The notes: generated by a model from the letters alone, not told the origin. Positions 38,609-48,999 are shown, counted from the stretch's first letter. The stretch is 64,000 nucleotides of DNA from Haemonchus contortus (GCA_000469685.2 LS997564.1:3488940-3552939), one strand, 5' to 3'. Program-made: numbers and translations.

Positions 38609-39062
38609 TGTATGTATGTATGTATGTATGTATTTGTATGTATGTATGTATGTATGTATGTATGTATGTATGTATGTATGTATGTATGTATGTATGTATG
38701 TATGTATGTATGTATGGAATGTATGTATGTAGTATGTATGTATGTATGTATGTATGTATGTATGTATGTATGTATGTATGTATGTATGTATGTATGTATG
38801 TATGTATGTATGTATGTATGTATGTATGTATGTATGTATGTATGTATGTTGTATGTATGTATGTATGTATGTATGTATGTATGTATGTATGTATGTATGT
38901 TGTTATGTATGTATGTATGTATGTATGTATGTATGATGTATGTATGTATGTATGTATGTATGTATGTATGTGTATGTATGTATGTATGTATTATGTATGT
39001 ATGTATGTTATGTATGTATGTATGTATGTATGTATGTATGATGTATGTATGTATGTATGTAG
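34688..39062 (+). repeat. giant (TGTA)n microsatellite, about 4.3 kb
   Basis: Starts with TTTG units (about 34688-34720) that pass into TGTA/ATGT units. From about 34932 to 38607 no interruption is visible, about 3.68 kb or 919 units. Interruptions are few on the left (near 34740, 34773, 34794, 34930) and frequent on the right (38607, 38634, 38716, 38731, 38849, 38900, 38935 and on to 39060). All three plus frames are open because 12 bases encode Met-Tyr-Val-Cys; these are not genes. The length may be imprecise in the assembly. Confidence 0.97.
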
Positions 39063-39572
39063 TACAGTAGCGCTCAAAAGTATTCAGCGAAATGCTTTTT
39101 CACTTATAGTTTTCAGTCGTAACTCCTTTCCTACTGGATCTAATCAAGCGAAATTTCAATATGTGTAGCATTGGTATAGTGCGAATATTTACCACTATTA
39201 ATCTGCATTTTGAAGATGTTCCAGATATCCAAAAGGGCTTGAACAAAAAATCAAGTGGAATTACGAATGGTGGTCCTTCTAGGAGTCCTTCCCTTTTTGC
39301 CATGTCTTAGGTGTACGAGCACTAGTCGAACCCAGAAGAGAAGAAAAACGTACATAAGGTCCGAATAACTGCAGACGTCACAAACTTGCTTCCAGCATAG
39401 TCTACAAACGCCTCCCCATCAGTATGTGGATATGGCCGCTTCACAGTCAAGTAGTGTTGGACGGTGTAAAATATGATTAAGCTAAAAATATCAAAATTTC
39501 ATGTGATTTGCTCCACTGGGAAAAAAGTTACGGCAAGTTGAAGTTGGTCGAATACTTTTGAGCGCTACTGTA
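39063..39572. mobile_element. 510-bp TIR element (mariner/Tc-like MITE) in the microsatellite edge
   Basis: The ends are perfect inverted repeats of 23 bp whose outer part is TACAGTAGCGCTCAAAAG (39063-39085 and 39550-39572). TA at both ends fits a TA target duplication as in Tc1/mariner elements. TGTA units continue directly after the right end, so it inserted inside the repeat. No transposase is encoded. A second, 3'-truncated copy is at 59755. Confidence 0.85.
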
Positions 39573-40725
39573 TGTATGTCTGTGTGTTCACGCAATTCTG
39601 TTTCACCGGAAAAAACACCTTTAGAGGTCGGGACAAGTTCGGGATTGGTGGAGCCTGGGACAAGATTAACAGGGCACATATGAGCTCTGCGGAGCCCCGC
39701 CCACCGGGGGCGGGCATGTGCCGGAGTGGGCGGTGCCAACAGCCAAACATTTTATTTTTGCTTTGAAAAAGTCCAGACACCGGGGAGAAATGTTCAAAGG
39801 TGAGGATTGGGTCAAAAAGCCAGACGGAGGAGACCCACGTGCTGTGGGCGGAGCTTTCACAAAATGGGCAGTACTCTTCAAATGTATTCATAACTTGATT
39901 CAATTAAGGCGCAGAGGCCAGGAAAAAAGAAAAGTGAGCAGGGCCTCATGCGTGTTGGGCGTGCGTTGAGACGAAAGCCACTTTTCAAAAATGAACGCCA
40001 GTTTGCTTGGAAACGTTCTAAAGTGCGGGAAAAAGTGGTTAGAGGTATTGGAACAAATGTGGTCAAATCCTCAAAGTGGGCGTGGTTGGCACTAAAGTGG
40101 GCGGAGCTTAAATCAAAAATTCGGAACTCCGTTCAGAAACGTTCCAGGATGCGGCAAAAAGGTGGTAAGTTGTTAAAGAACAAATGTGGTCAAATCCGAA
40201 AAGTGGGCGTGGTTGGCACTAAAGTGGGCGGAGCTTAGATCAAAAATTCGGAACTCCGTTCAGAAACGTTCCAGGATGCGGCAAAAAGAGGTGAGGTGTC
40301 AAATAGCAAATGTGATCAAATCCTCAAAGTGGGCGTGGTTGGCACTAAAGTGGGCGGAGCTTAGACCAAAAATTATAACTCTATTCAGAAACGCTAAGGG
40401 ATGCGACAAAAAGGTATTAAGGTGTAATGGAACAAATTTGGTCAAATCGCAAAAAAGGGCGGGGTTGGCACTAAAGTGGGCAGAGCTTGGATAAAAATTT
40501 ATAACTCTATTCGGAAACGTTCTAAGATGCAGGAAAAAAGTGGTACGGTATAGTAGAGTAAATGTGGTCAGATCCCAGAACTGGGCGGGATTGGCACTGA
40601 GGTGGGCGGGGCTTACATCAAAATTATTGAGTCTTTTCAGGTGCGTTTTAGAACGCGGGAAAAATGTGTTTGGAGGTCATAAAAGTAATGTGGTTTGAAG
40701 TCTGAAGTGGGTGGGGTTTGCAAAG
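39573..40725 (+). repeat. satellite of about 126-bp units
   Basis: Six clear units are aligned on GTGGGCGTGGTTGGCAC at about 40077, 40204, 40330, 40457, 40583 and 40708 (period 125-127), with more diverged GGGCGG-bearing units upstream from about 39640. Because 126 is divisible by three, a short open frame (KWAWLALKWAEL) repeats; it is a by-product of the period. A poly-G run follows at about 40730-40740. Confidence 0.85.
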
Positions 40726-40744
40726 AAGAGGGGGGGGGGGCAGT

Positions 40745-42780
40745 GGAGCTGACATAGGTGTACAACTAAGAGATACCCGAACTACACAGGGCTTCCCCGA
40801 CTACATGGACTGCAGGGGAATTTGATTTGGACACATTGGAGTACCCTTCATGGCCACACACAGCCCCTTTCCACATCCCAAAAAAAGATGGCTGCTACAG
40901 AAGTGTCCTTGAAGAGGCTCAGATGATAGATCTATAGTGAGAATCAGAAGCTCATGTGGCTCCGTCCCTCATGGCTAGAGCCTCTAGCGCACGCAATAGC
41001 GTGCTTAGCCGCCTGGTAGTATATCAAGTAAAAAAGGAAGCAAGAGCGAGTGGCAGCAAACCATGATCGACTGGATCAAAGTCACGACAAGAACATGAAG
41101 TCCAATTGACACGAAAGCCACTTCAAAAAATTCTTTGGGGAATAACCTCGATCTGAATGAGGATAAACCGCCACACAAATGGGTTTAAGAAGAAGATGGA
41201 CGAGAGAGAAAAGTATTTCCGATTTCGAAATTTGTAAAGGGAGAAGCTGCATAACACAAGTCATGGCTTCACAAAACCTTGATCGTCTTTCGTACAGACT
41301 GCAATTTCCTTCAATGGCAATGATACCAGTTACCCGATTTCTCATTTTCCCATTCCATGGTCATCCGATTCAGTCGATTTTAGCGAGGTTGAGATGTAAG
41401 AGGATAAATCGCTGCCCATTTCTTACTTTGGTGAGCTTGGTGCACAGTTATGGATAACATCTCCCCACCGGTAACTGAAAAGTGTCTTTCAAATCATGAT
41501 TCCTTCTATGGTCTCTATCGGGGCCCGTCGCCTAGCGGAGTGGTGTGTAATCTTTTTTAGCAGCTCTAACGAGATTACCGTATTTTAACATCATGGCTTG
41601 CGTCGTTCGATGCCAAATACAGAGTAAAAAATAGAAAGGATATTCAAAAACCTCAATAAAATACTCCCTCTGACATTGAAATGAAATAGAGAGCAGAGGA
41701 AAATCAGAGAGGAAAAATAGGAAATATTCTAGGAATTTCCTATGAATGAAACAAACTATCCTAAAAGAGCAGAAAGCTATTACGAATCAACAGATCATGC
41801 CTTCTACGAAAATGTTGCCTTCGAAAGCGTGAATGCGGGAAAATTTTCCGATGTCGACCTTTCAAATGAGTAGCATAGAATCAGATAATCACCAAATGCA
41901 GAAAAGAAAAAAGGTCCCAAGAAAGAGCGGGGAGATTAGCATATTTATATGACGTTTCGCACAATAAGTGGCCCCTTAGTCACTCGATGGTACAAGGAAG
42001 GAGAGTCCATGTATGAGCCTTGTCAGTACTCAAAGGGTATATTACACTGTTGTCGCGTATCGCAAGGATCGCTCCGAGGGTTCCCCGGGCGTGCCGACGC
42101 CTGTAGGTCACCGTCGCAGATGACCCCCTATAATCAAACATGATCGCGCGGGAAACACGCGTTGCAGCAAGGTGGCTCTCATCGCGTTTTCTCATTCGCC
42201 TTATCCGACTCGGCTCTACCCCACGTGTCTTGGCCTCCCCCCGCATCCCGCGACGGCCCTGCAGGGCTTCGGCCCTTAGAATCTTCCTCGATTAACTGCG
42301 CCCCCATCTACTGCCTCCGCCGAGGATTCCGTGAGTTGCAATTGGCCTTACGATATTTTGATTGTAATTGATGTTACAATAGTTCGTTTATAAAGGCTGA
42401 TCCCTTCTTTGCTTTCCATTCGCATTGTGATCGGTTTTTACCTATTATATCGAATATCATTAACTTCATTCGAAGACGTTTGGATCAGATGTCAAATGAA
42501 ACTGTGTGATGCCAGGGGGTGAAACCGTACTCCTAACTACGGCTTGAAATAGCAGACGCGCAACAGGTAGGATCACCGAAAAACACCTGTTTTGTCTCTG
42601 TTAAGGCAGTCCCGGTCGTGTGACCAATAGAAAAGGCATAGTGGTAAAATTTAACTCCGTCTGACATGGGTGAGATCAGATCACTGCGCTGAAAGTCTAG
42701 TCATTTGCCATTGCGGCATGTTACTATAAGCACAAAATAATCAAGAAAAGAAGAGCTAATGCCTATAAAAACGGCGAAGC
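40745..42780. other. no gene recognised
   Basis: Short ORFs only (41179-41457 plus is the longest). A GC-rich island at about 42050-42320 stands out from the AT-rich surroundings and is open on both strands for about 200 bp; no family was recognised. Confidence 0.4.
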
Positions 42781-42789
42781 TGGTCATTG

Positions 42790-42825
42790 ATTAATTCATA
42801 CAAAAATGTTGACATTTGACTGTCC
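42790..42825. repeat. short dispersed repeat, copy 1
   Basis: CATACAAAAATGTTGACATT and its flanking ATTGATTAATT recur at 60754-60790 in the same orientation. Confidence 0.5.
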
Positions 42826-43064
42826 TTCTGCCCTCTGAACACTTGCCCTCTTGAACGAGACTCGGTGAACTTTCATTTCTACTCACATGGTTACTGTCGA
42901 AAAGAAATCTTTTGCAATAAATGCGCATGGAAACGTTGGGGCTTATAGGAACTTGAAGCAACCTTTGCATCGTTGAAAGTATGAACAGACCAATTCTTTT
43001 CCATTTTATTCTTCTCTAAATGTTTACGGACGAATTTTCATTTTCAAAGCCATTGTATGCTCTC

Positions 43065-43215
43065 ATCTAATAACACAAAGCGATCTACAGTACGCTGTTA
43101 ATTACACCATCAGAAAGTTCAACTTGCACTTCAAGCGGATGAAATCCCAAAGAAATAGGGTCTGTCGGTTAGGAACATCAGATTCGGACACACTGGTCGA
43201 TGGTGGTCCAGTGCA
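43065..43215 (+). repeat. 150-bp dispersed repeat, copy 1
   Basis: Shares ordered blocks (CTAATAACACAAAGCGAT, GCACTTCAAGCGGAT, CCCAAAGAAATAGGGTCTGT) with 52900-53050. This copy is open in one plus frame across the block (with HFKRMKSQRNRVCRL), so it may descend from an exon or transposon ORF. The family is unknown. Confidence 0.55.
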
Positions 43216-43219
43216 CCGC

Positions 43220-44670
43220 CTTACTAGCAATTCAGAGGTGGTGAGTTCGCCTTCCTCACCTCAACTACGACTATGACCGAAACCCGATTAGTAACACGTC
43301 AGTTAAGCAACCGTTTACTGCCAGACAATGGATATCTACGTCAGACGAAAGTGCTCCTTACACCGTCCAACTTTTTTATTCCGACTTCTTCTGACTAAAT
43401 CAATGGACGAATGAAACAACGAAGCCACACAGCATGAAGATCGTTTAGTAAATATTTTTCTGGCGAAGATTTTATTTCAAAATAAAGCATAAACATAAAC
43501 AAAAAAATTGGGAGTTGAAACTTGAGCACTAAAAATCATGACAAATTATCACTCGTTGTAATTGACTTCTTATCGTGCGCTTTTTCTGTAGATTGTAGAT
43601 TGAACGTCAAAAGTCATTCAGTGGATGGATTTAAAATTTGATTGCATGGAACATGGAAGTTGAATGTGAAGGGGTGAATAAATTCGTTGACTGCACGATT
43701 ACAAACATCCAAAATGGCTTGATTCAATATTTTGTTCGGTTGTTATTTCCAATTATTACTGTCCTGCCGGAGTCGAAGACTTGCCGTTGAATTAACAAAC
43801 TCGTGATAATTTCTGAGAGTGTTACTGTCTTGTGCGGAGTGATAGTAACTTTCTGCTACATCAGTCATAGGTATCCTGTTCTGATCAACGACAGGGGGAA
43901 CATTCCCTGATTTGGTGTTACAACGGCGCTGGCACGAAGGGAGACCACACCTTCCTAGATATATATTATAAAAATTATACCAATGCCGCTGGTCGAATTG
44001 CCTTCAGAATTTCACATTCCTCGTGCATATTTTTCTTCTCCTAACGACAAGTAGAAGGTTGCTACTATTGGTAGGCTTCATATCTGAAGTTCCGTCTGAA
44101 TTTCTAATTTCACCTAGATTAACCACCATATGGGCTGTGTCAGGAGGTGCCACCGACGACCTCCTTTCAACATCAACAGGTAAAACTGATTATGGCTCTC
44201 CATAGTCCTTTGCCAGCTAAAGCACTTTGTTAGCAACCAAAGAACAAAGCTTTTTTGACAGAGCATCTTCCTCTAGTTGTTTCGCCTGAATGTTTCTTTT
44301 GGAATTTCACCCTTGGGAGGGAAAATGCTCGACATTAGGGTAACAGGCTACTAGAAAAGGAGAAATTGCCTCATTATGTCGATGACGTCGAGGTAAAAAG
44401 GGAGGCCTCACTTTTACATATGAAAATTTACGGAAGCTGAGCCCAATTACTGAGCTCGAGCTCCCGTTCGAGCGAATAGTAACACTCGATAAGCATTCTT
44501 TTCTCGATGAAGTACTGTTCAGTCTCCTGTTATCCTGGAACTCGGTAACCATCTTTTAGATGAAATGAATCAATCACTCTTTCCAAAGGGCTCATAATGG
44601 TCTTCATCCTATCGGATAACATTGAGCGCTTCCTCGCTAAGACACTTCTAATCAGTCCATGAAATACAGT
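43220..44670. other. no gene recognised
   Basis: Only short ORFs without motifs. It ends at the left target-site duplication of the RTE element. Confidence 0.4.
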
Positions 44671-44672
44671 GA

Positions 44673-44689
44673 GGAAACACAGTTTTGGT
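44673..44689. repeat. target-site duplication, 3' side of the RTE element
   Basis: GGAAACACAGTTTTGGT, identical to 47662-47678. It abuts the (TTC)n, that is (GAA)n, tail of the minus-strand RTE element. Confidence 0.85.
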
Positions 44690-44896
44690 CTTCTTCTTCT
44701 TCTTCTTCTCCCTAGCGTTAGTCTCGCGCCGTCGCAGGGTCCGCTGTTCTTATCAGTCGTCTCCATTTCATTCTATTTACGGCATCTTCTGCCATCACCT
44801 TGGTTTCGGCGAGGTCCCTCTTGATCACGTCGCGTGGTCGCTTGCCTTGCGCCTCGAACTCCACTGCCTTCCTTATCGGGTGGCTCTGTGGTCTTC

Positions 44897-45244
44897 TTAG
44901 GACATCCGAACCGTCGTAATCACTGCTCCCTCATCAACACTCGCTGCTGTAAAGCTAGTAGGCCTTACCACTGCCCTATATACCTTTCCTTTGAGAGTCC
45001 TGGAGCACCTACGGTCGCAGAGGATACCAGTGGACTCCCTCCACTTCATCCATGCAGCGTTTATTCGGGATTTCACGGCCTTGTCCACGCTACCATCAGC
45101 GGCTAGATCACTCCCCAAGTATCGGAAGTCCTGGATCTTTTCCATAGTTTCCCCGTAACCGTCGGTGATTGACTCCATGCCCTCCTCTGAGCTGAGGAAC
45201 TTTGACTTCTTCACGTTCAGCCGGAGTCCATTTTCCGCCAGCAC
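44897..45244 (-). pseudogene. RTE C-terminal region
   Basis: Open stretch with FRYLGSDLAADGSVDKAV, SRINAAWMKWRESTGILCDR and LKGKVYRAVVRP, the conserved thumb and C-terminal segment of nematode RTE proteins. The frame is lost after the VVRP block. Confidence 0.85.
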
Positions 45245-45305
45245 TTTCTGCCATTTCTGGAGATTGTCCTGGAGTTTTTCCGTGCTCTCCGCTATCAGAG
45301 CGATG

Positions 45306-45719
45306 TCACCAGCAGAGGATGGTCTTCAGTGGTCCATCCACGAGTTCTGCTATGATGACGTCCATCGTGAGCAGGAAGAGGAACGGGCTCAGAGCTGATC
45401 CCTGGTGTACCCCAACAGTGACATCTATTGCTCCCGTTTGGCAGTGCGCAGTGCGTGTTGTTGTAGTGGAGCCATCGTAAATATCCTTGACGAAAGAGAT
45501 GAGGTGTTCTGGCACGTTTCGTTTTCGGCGCGCACTCCATAGGACTTCTCGCGAAAGCCGGTCGAATGCCTTCTCCAGATCGAGGAAGGCTAGGTAGCAG
45601 GGTCTACGCTTCTCTAGATACTTCTCCATAATTTGCCTAGCTATGAAGATGGCATCCGTTGTAGACCTTTCAGGCATGAAGCCGAACTGCTCTTCTGGAA
45701 TTGGGACCAATTCTATCAA
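45306..45719 (-). pseudogene. RTE reverse transcriptase palm domain
   Basis: Contains EEQFGFMPERSTTDAIFIAR, LAFLDLEKAFDRL (motif A, intact), and GVHQGSALSPFLFLLTMD (motif B). It ends in LKTIL just where the YADD box should follow. Two bases are missing there relative to the 33-kb copy, and the next codons still read GGT GAC, so this copy too would encode a Gly in place of the first Asp. Confidence 0.9.
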
Positions 45720-45722
45720 TCT

Positions 45723-45998
45723 TCAATCGACCAGCCGCTCGTACATTTTCATCGTTTGAGCAGTCAACCTGATCCCCCGGTAGTTGGAACAGTCCATCGC
45801 GTCTCCCTTCTGCTTAAAGATGGGAACGATAGTACTGCTCCTCCACGCATCTGGGATTCTTCCTTCAGCGGTGACGGTGTTCAGGAATCGGGTGAGCCAC
45901 ATTATCCCGTGCCCTCCGAGCGCCTTCCATGCCTCGATCGGTACTCCATCCGGACCAGTTGCCTTTCCAACCTTCATCTTCCCTATTGCTATGCGCAC
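45723..45998 (-). pseudogene. RTE reverse transcriptase N-terminal part
   Basis: Holds KVGKATGPDGVPIEAWKALG, RIPDAWRSSTIVPIFKQKGD and CSNYRGIRLTAQTMKMYERL, the canonical fingers region before motif A. It is separated from the next segment by a one-codon stop region at 45720-45722. Confidence 0.9.
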
Positions 45999-46104
45999 TT
46001 CATCCTCTGTCCAGATTTAGATGGGGCCAGCCGTTGCCTGCAAGTGGGAGATGTTTTCACGGGCAAATTCGTCGTTGGGGAGCCTGTCGAAGCATTCCTT
46101 CCAC

Positions 46105-46578
46105 CTACGCCTGACCTCCCCAGGCTTCCTCAGGATTGCACCCTCGCTGTTCCTGATGGACCACTACCCCGAAGTCCTGAGTGGCACGGTGACGGGCTTT
46201 CGCCAGGCGGAAGACAAACTTCTCCCCTTCTCGACAGTCAAGTTTTTCATGCAAGGCGTCCACTTTCATGTTCTTTGCCTTCGCCACAGAAGCCTTGGCG
46301 AGCCTCTTGGAAGTTTTGTAGGCAGCTAGGCCCTCTAGAGCTCGTGTCTTTTGCCAACGTTTGTAGGCCAACTTCTTCTCTCTCACAACTCGCTGGACTT
46401 CATCGTTCCAGAACCAAGCTTCCTTGTCTCCTCGGAGACCATCTCGGGTTTCCCCCAACGTTTCTTTTGCACATCCTAGGATGACCTTGCTCCAGGTCCG
46501 CTGGATCGGTCCCTCGGGATCTGGAAGTCCAACTTCCAGTATCTTCTCTTTGAGATGTTCTTTTTCTAGTCGGTGCAA
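46105..46578 (-). pseudogene. RTE linker between endonuclease and reverse transcriptase
   Basis: Lys/Arg/Ala-rich region with GLPDPEGPIQ, AKETLGETRDGLRGDKEAWF, and a RLAKARHRATQD segment, as in nematode RTE proteins. It is separated from the endonuclease part by a stop (TGG TGA where two Trp codons are expected, near 46585) and a frameshift. Confidence 0.85.
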
Positions 46579-46742
46579 CTTTCACCACCGGATCCTCCGT
46601 TCCGTACTTGTCCTTGATTTCTTGGGAAGTTCGATGGCTATGTCTGCTAGGAGAGGCCTGTGCTGTGTAGCCAGTTCTTCTCCAGGCAGCACCTTAATGT
46701 CTTTTACAGTTTTGAGGGGCGACCTTCTTACTAGCACATGAT

Positions 46743-47474
46743 CTATTTCCGTCTCGTTCCCTTCACTCTGTAGGTTACCTTCTGAGACCTCCTTTTCGCG
46801 AAGAAGGTGCTGCAGACTGCCAAGTCATGGGCCATGGCCAGGTCGAGAACTCTTTCTCCTTCTTCGTTTCTAACTCCTATTCCTACCTCCATGTACCCTT
46901 TCCAGTCCCCTCCTTTCACTGCCGACGTGCCCATCATATCACCTGCTATGGTAAGGTAGTCACCCTCTGGAACCGATCGGATGGCCTCGTCAAGGTTCAG
47001 ATAGAACTCATCCTTTTCGTAGACGGGGCAGCCGGCTTGTGGTGCATACACTGATATTATTGTCCAATACCCATCCTTCGTGTCTATCCTTACAGCCATG
47101 ATTCTGCTACTGATCCTGCTGACGGCGGAGACGGAGTCTTTGAGGGACTCCGCTACTGCTATGGCCACGCCATTTCGTAGTAGAGTTGTATCCCCATTGT
47201 AGTAGAGTTTAACACCCTCTCCGATTTCTCTGGCCTTTGCTCCCTTCCAGCGGGTATCCTGGAGGCGTAGGACTTGGATGTTTCTGCGCTTCATTAGATC
47301 GGCAACTTCTCGGGACTTCCCAGTAAGCGAACCCATGTTCAGAGTCCCAACTCGAACTAACTTCTTTGACTGAGGTCGTTCACTCCTCGGTAGCCCTCGC
47401 ATACTGTCCACAGAACTCGGGCGGGGATCCTGTGCGCCACTTCTTGTGCGCGGGTGACGTCCCAGCTTTATCAC
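46743..47474 (-). pseudogene. RTE apurinic/apyrimidinic-like endonuclease domain
   Basis: The 243-codon frame carries RVGTLNMGSLTGKSREVADL, LQDTRWKGAKAREIGEG, WTIISVYAPQAGC and DYLTIAGDMMG. The usual catalytic Glu of the QET motif is Asp here and the GDLN motif reads GDMM, so cleavage activity is doubtful. The frame is lost at about 46750 before the conserved H-R-P block, which continues in another frame. Confidence 0.92.
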
Positions 47475-47553
47475 TGATACCTTTTGAGACTTTAGAGATG
47501 TTTGTTGTGACGGATTTCTCCATCAGCCGGCCTGACGCTGGTACCGATACCAT
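47380..47553 (-). CDS. short upstream ORF of the RTE element, 57 codons
   Basis: Begins ATG at 47553 and ends TGA at 47380, overlapping the endonuclease frame by 95 bases. It is Ser/Thr/Lys-rich with no domain. RTE elements are known to carry a very short first ORF that overlaps the second, which makes this plausible but unproven. Confidence 0.35.
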   Translation of the reverse strand: MVSVPASGRLMEKSVTTNISKVSKGISDKAGTSPAHKKWRTGSPPEFCGQYARATEE

Positions 47554-47587
47554 TTTTGCAATTTTTGCAAGGCATGGAGTTGCCTCG

Positions 47588-47659
47588 GCAGGGATCGAAC
47601 TCGCACTTCCTCTAAGCGCAGACGTGAGCCTACACTCTTATCCACTCGGCTATCCCTGC
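47588..47659 (-). tRNA. tRNA-like 5' end of the RTE element
   Basis: Minus strand: the ends GCAGGGA and TCCCTGC pair 7 of 7 as an acceptor stem. TAGCCGAGTGGATAAGAG matches a D-arm/A-box exactly and GAGTTCGATCCC a B-box. GTGTAG and CTGCGC can pair as an anticodon stem around GCTCACGT. The layout is Ser/Leu-like but the T-stem is not clean, so a working tRNA is unlikely. It begins within two bases of the target duplication, so it is part of the retrotransposon, not a flanking gene. Confidence 0.7.
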
Positions 47660-47661
47660 CT

Positions 47662-47678
47662 GGAAACACAGTTTTGGT
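47662..47678. repeat. target-site duplication, 5' side of the RTE element
   Basis: GGAAACACAGTTTTGGT, identical to 44673-44689. Together they fix both ends of the insertion. Confidence 0.85.
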
Positions 47679-47689
47679 ATTTTCAATAA

Positions 47690-48265
47690 AAAATTCTGTT
47701 CAAACAATAAGTGGTTCCCGTATAGTAACTTTCATTCTGAGGAGAAACTCGCGGAATTTCGATCAGAAAAAAAGTTCAAAAAGTTCAGGAGTTAGACAGT
47801 TGATTTGGGAAAGAATCATTGTGTCAGCTTAATGTCGTAGTTCACAAAAATCAGCATTGGTTAGCTACATACCGCTTTCCTTTTACCACTCCACCCTCCT
47901 ATCCCGGATGAGACATATTGAACAACGTTCAGCTGGCAGTGATCCTTAAATTAAATCGGGCACAAAGAATCATCTCGGAGTTTGGAAAAAAGGATCAAAT
48001 TAGAGGGAAACCATGGAGTAGAAGAGATCTCTCACAAAACTGAAACCAGCACTCGCAATAGAAACCCTTCATATGTTAACCATCTTCGTCTCAATTCTGT
48101 TGATGGATTTAGAGAACAGATAAGAAATGTTTGGAGAATTCGAACCTTCCTTCAGAAGCTGTCCATTCATGGGCTCCGTAGCTACTTTTGATGTTCTACG
48201 AACTAAGAATTGTCGACGGTAAAATGTTCACGAATAGATTTTAAAAGGGTTCTACGTGTCTGTGC
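47690..48265. other. no gene recognised
   Basis: AT-rich. A block at about 48090-48200 (TCAATTCTGTTGATGG and CATGGGCTCCGT) resembles 49365-49470, so the two flank the dead RTE fragment between them. Confidence 0.4.
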
Positions 48266-48269
48266 TGGC

Positions 48270-48960
48270 GATTGAATGTTCCAACTATGGGGGATCAGAT
48301 TGACTGCTCACATGATGTAACTTTGCCAGCGAGCGGTCGACTCAAGATTGGGAGGACTACTCGCGACCTCGCGGAAGCAGCTCAGCTTCATATGAGAAAG
48401 TTCCACGACGGACGACAATTTAGACAAGTGATGGAGAAGAATCGTGAAAAACGAAACATTGCTGTTTAGCCTTCCTCAATGTAGAGTAAGCGTCCGACCT
48501 CAGCAGTCCTTTGGACATCGCTCTGACAGCGAAGAGTCGAGAGGAAGTGAAGGATAAGCCGCAGAAAAGCCAGAAAAAGCTGGCGATACATGGACTTGAC
48601 CTGCACTTTAAGAAGACCAAGATTGTCAGCTAAGAGGGGGCCCAGGGTCAATCGTGAATCAATCGTCAACCGTCTTGGGAAAGCCATCGACAGCGTGCAG
48701 GATTGAGGATCTGATAGGTGAATGAGTGTTATAGGACTCTCGCAGAGAAGGTGTGCTGCATGGTGGGAAGCCACGATGCTCTACGACAGCAATTACTGGC
48801 CTGTAGGTAAAATTCATGAAGACAGTATCCCTCTGCTAAAATTAAGCTGCTGAGACGATTCACCTCGCCGAAGCTGAGTTAACGGCAGAAGATGTCATTG
48901 ATAGAGTTAAGTAAAGGCGGTGAACAAGAACAGCAGGCCCTACCCCTGCGAAATTGATTG
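48270..48960 (+). pseudogene. highly decayed RTE fragment
   Basis: Plus-strand blocks follow the RTE order: GGGGGATCAGATTGACTGCTC (fingers), ATGGAGAAGAATCGTGAAAA, GACATCGCTCTGACAGCGAA, then CACGATGCTCTACGACAGCA and TACTGGCCTGTAGGTAAAAT (C-terminal LYGSECWPV region). Many indels and a large gap between blocks show it is much older than the copies at 33 and 45 kb. Confidence 0.7.
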
Positions 48961-48999
48961 ATCTTGCCTGAAAAAGAGTGACGATCGATTTCCAACCAG

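Larger units (their letters stand above)
44690..47661 (-). mobile_element. near full-length RTE non-LTR retrotransposon, broken
   Basis: A 2972-bp insertion between perfect 17-bp target duplications. On the minus strand it runs: tRNA-like 5' end, short upstream ORF, apurinic endonuclease-like domain, linker, reverse transcriptase, C-terminal domain, then a 3' end ACTAACGCTAGGGAG plus a GAA-repeat tail. RTE elements move by target-primed reverse transcription. Several frameshifts and at least one stop inactivate it. The 3' end matches the copy at 32.9-34.2 kb. Confidence 0.93.

Noticed and set aside
34578..39168. Three overlapping plus-strand ORFs of 1309-1494 codons made of Met-Tyr-Val-Cys repeats
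   Set aside because: They are the three frames of the pure TGTA microsatellite; a 4-bp repeat without stops is open in every frame. No start context or splice sites support expression.
39948..40494. Repeated cationic amphipathic-looking peptide (KWAWLALKWAEL)
   Set aside because: It arises from the 126-bp satellite, whose period is a multiple of three. The flanking units break the frame and the DNA similarity is not codon-patterned.
34688..40725. CRISPR-like array
   Set aside because: Units are contiguous tandem repeats with no unique spacers, and the genome is eukaryotic.
45633..46484. 283-codon plus-strand ORF
   Set aside because: It is antisense to the reverse-transcriptase and linker region of the minus-strand RTE element.
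47588..47659. Functional tRNA-Ser or tRNA-Leu gene next to the RTE element
   Set aside because: It lies inside the target duplications, the T-stem is imperfect and the anticodon cannot be placed firmly, so it is better read as part of the element.
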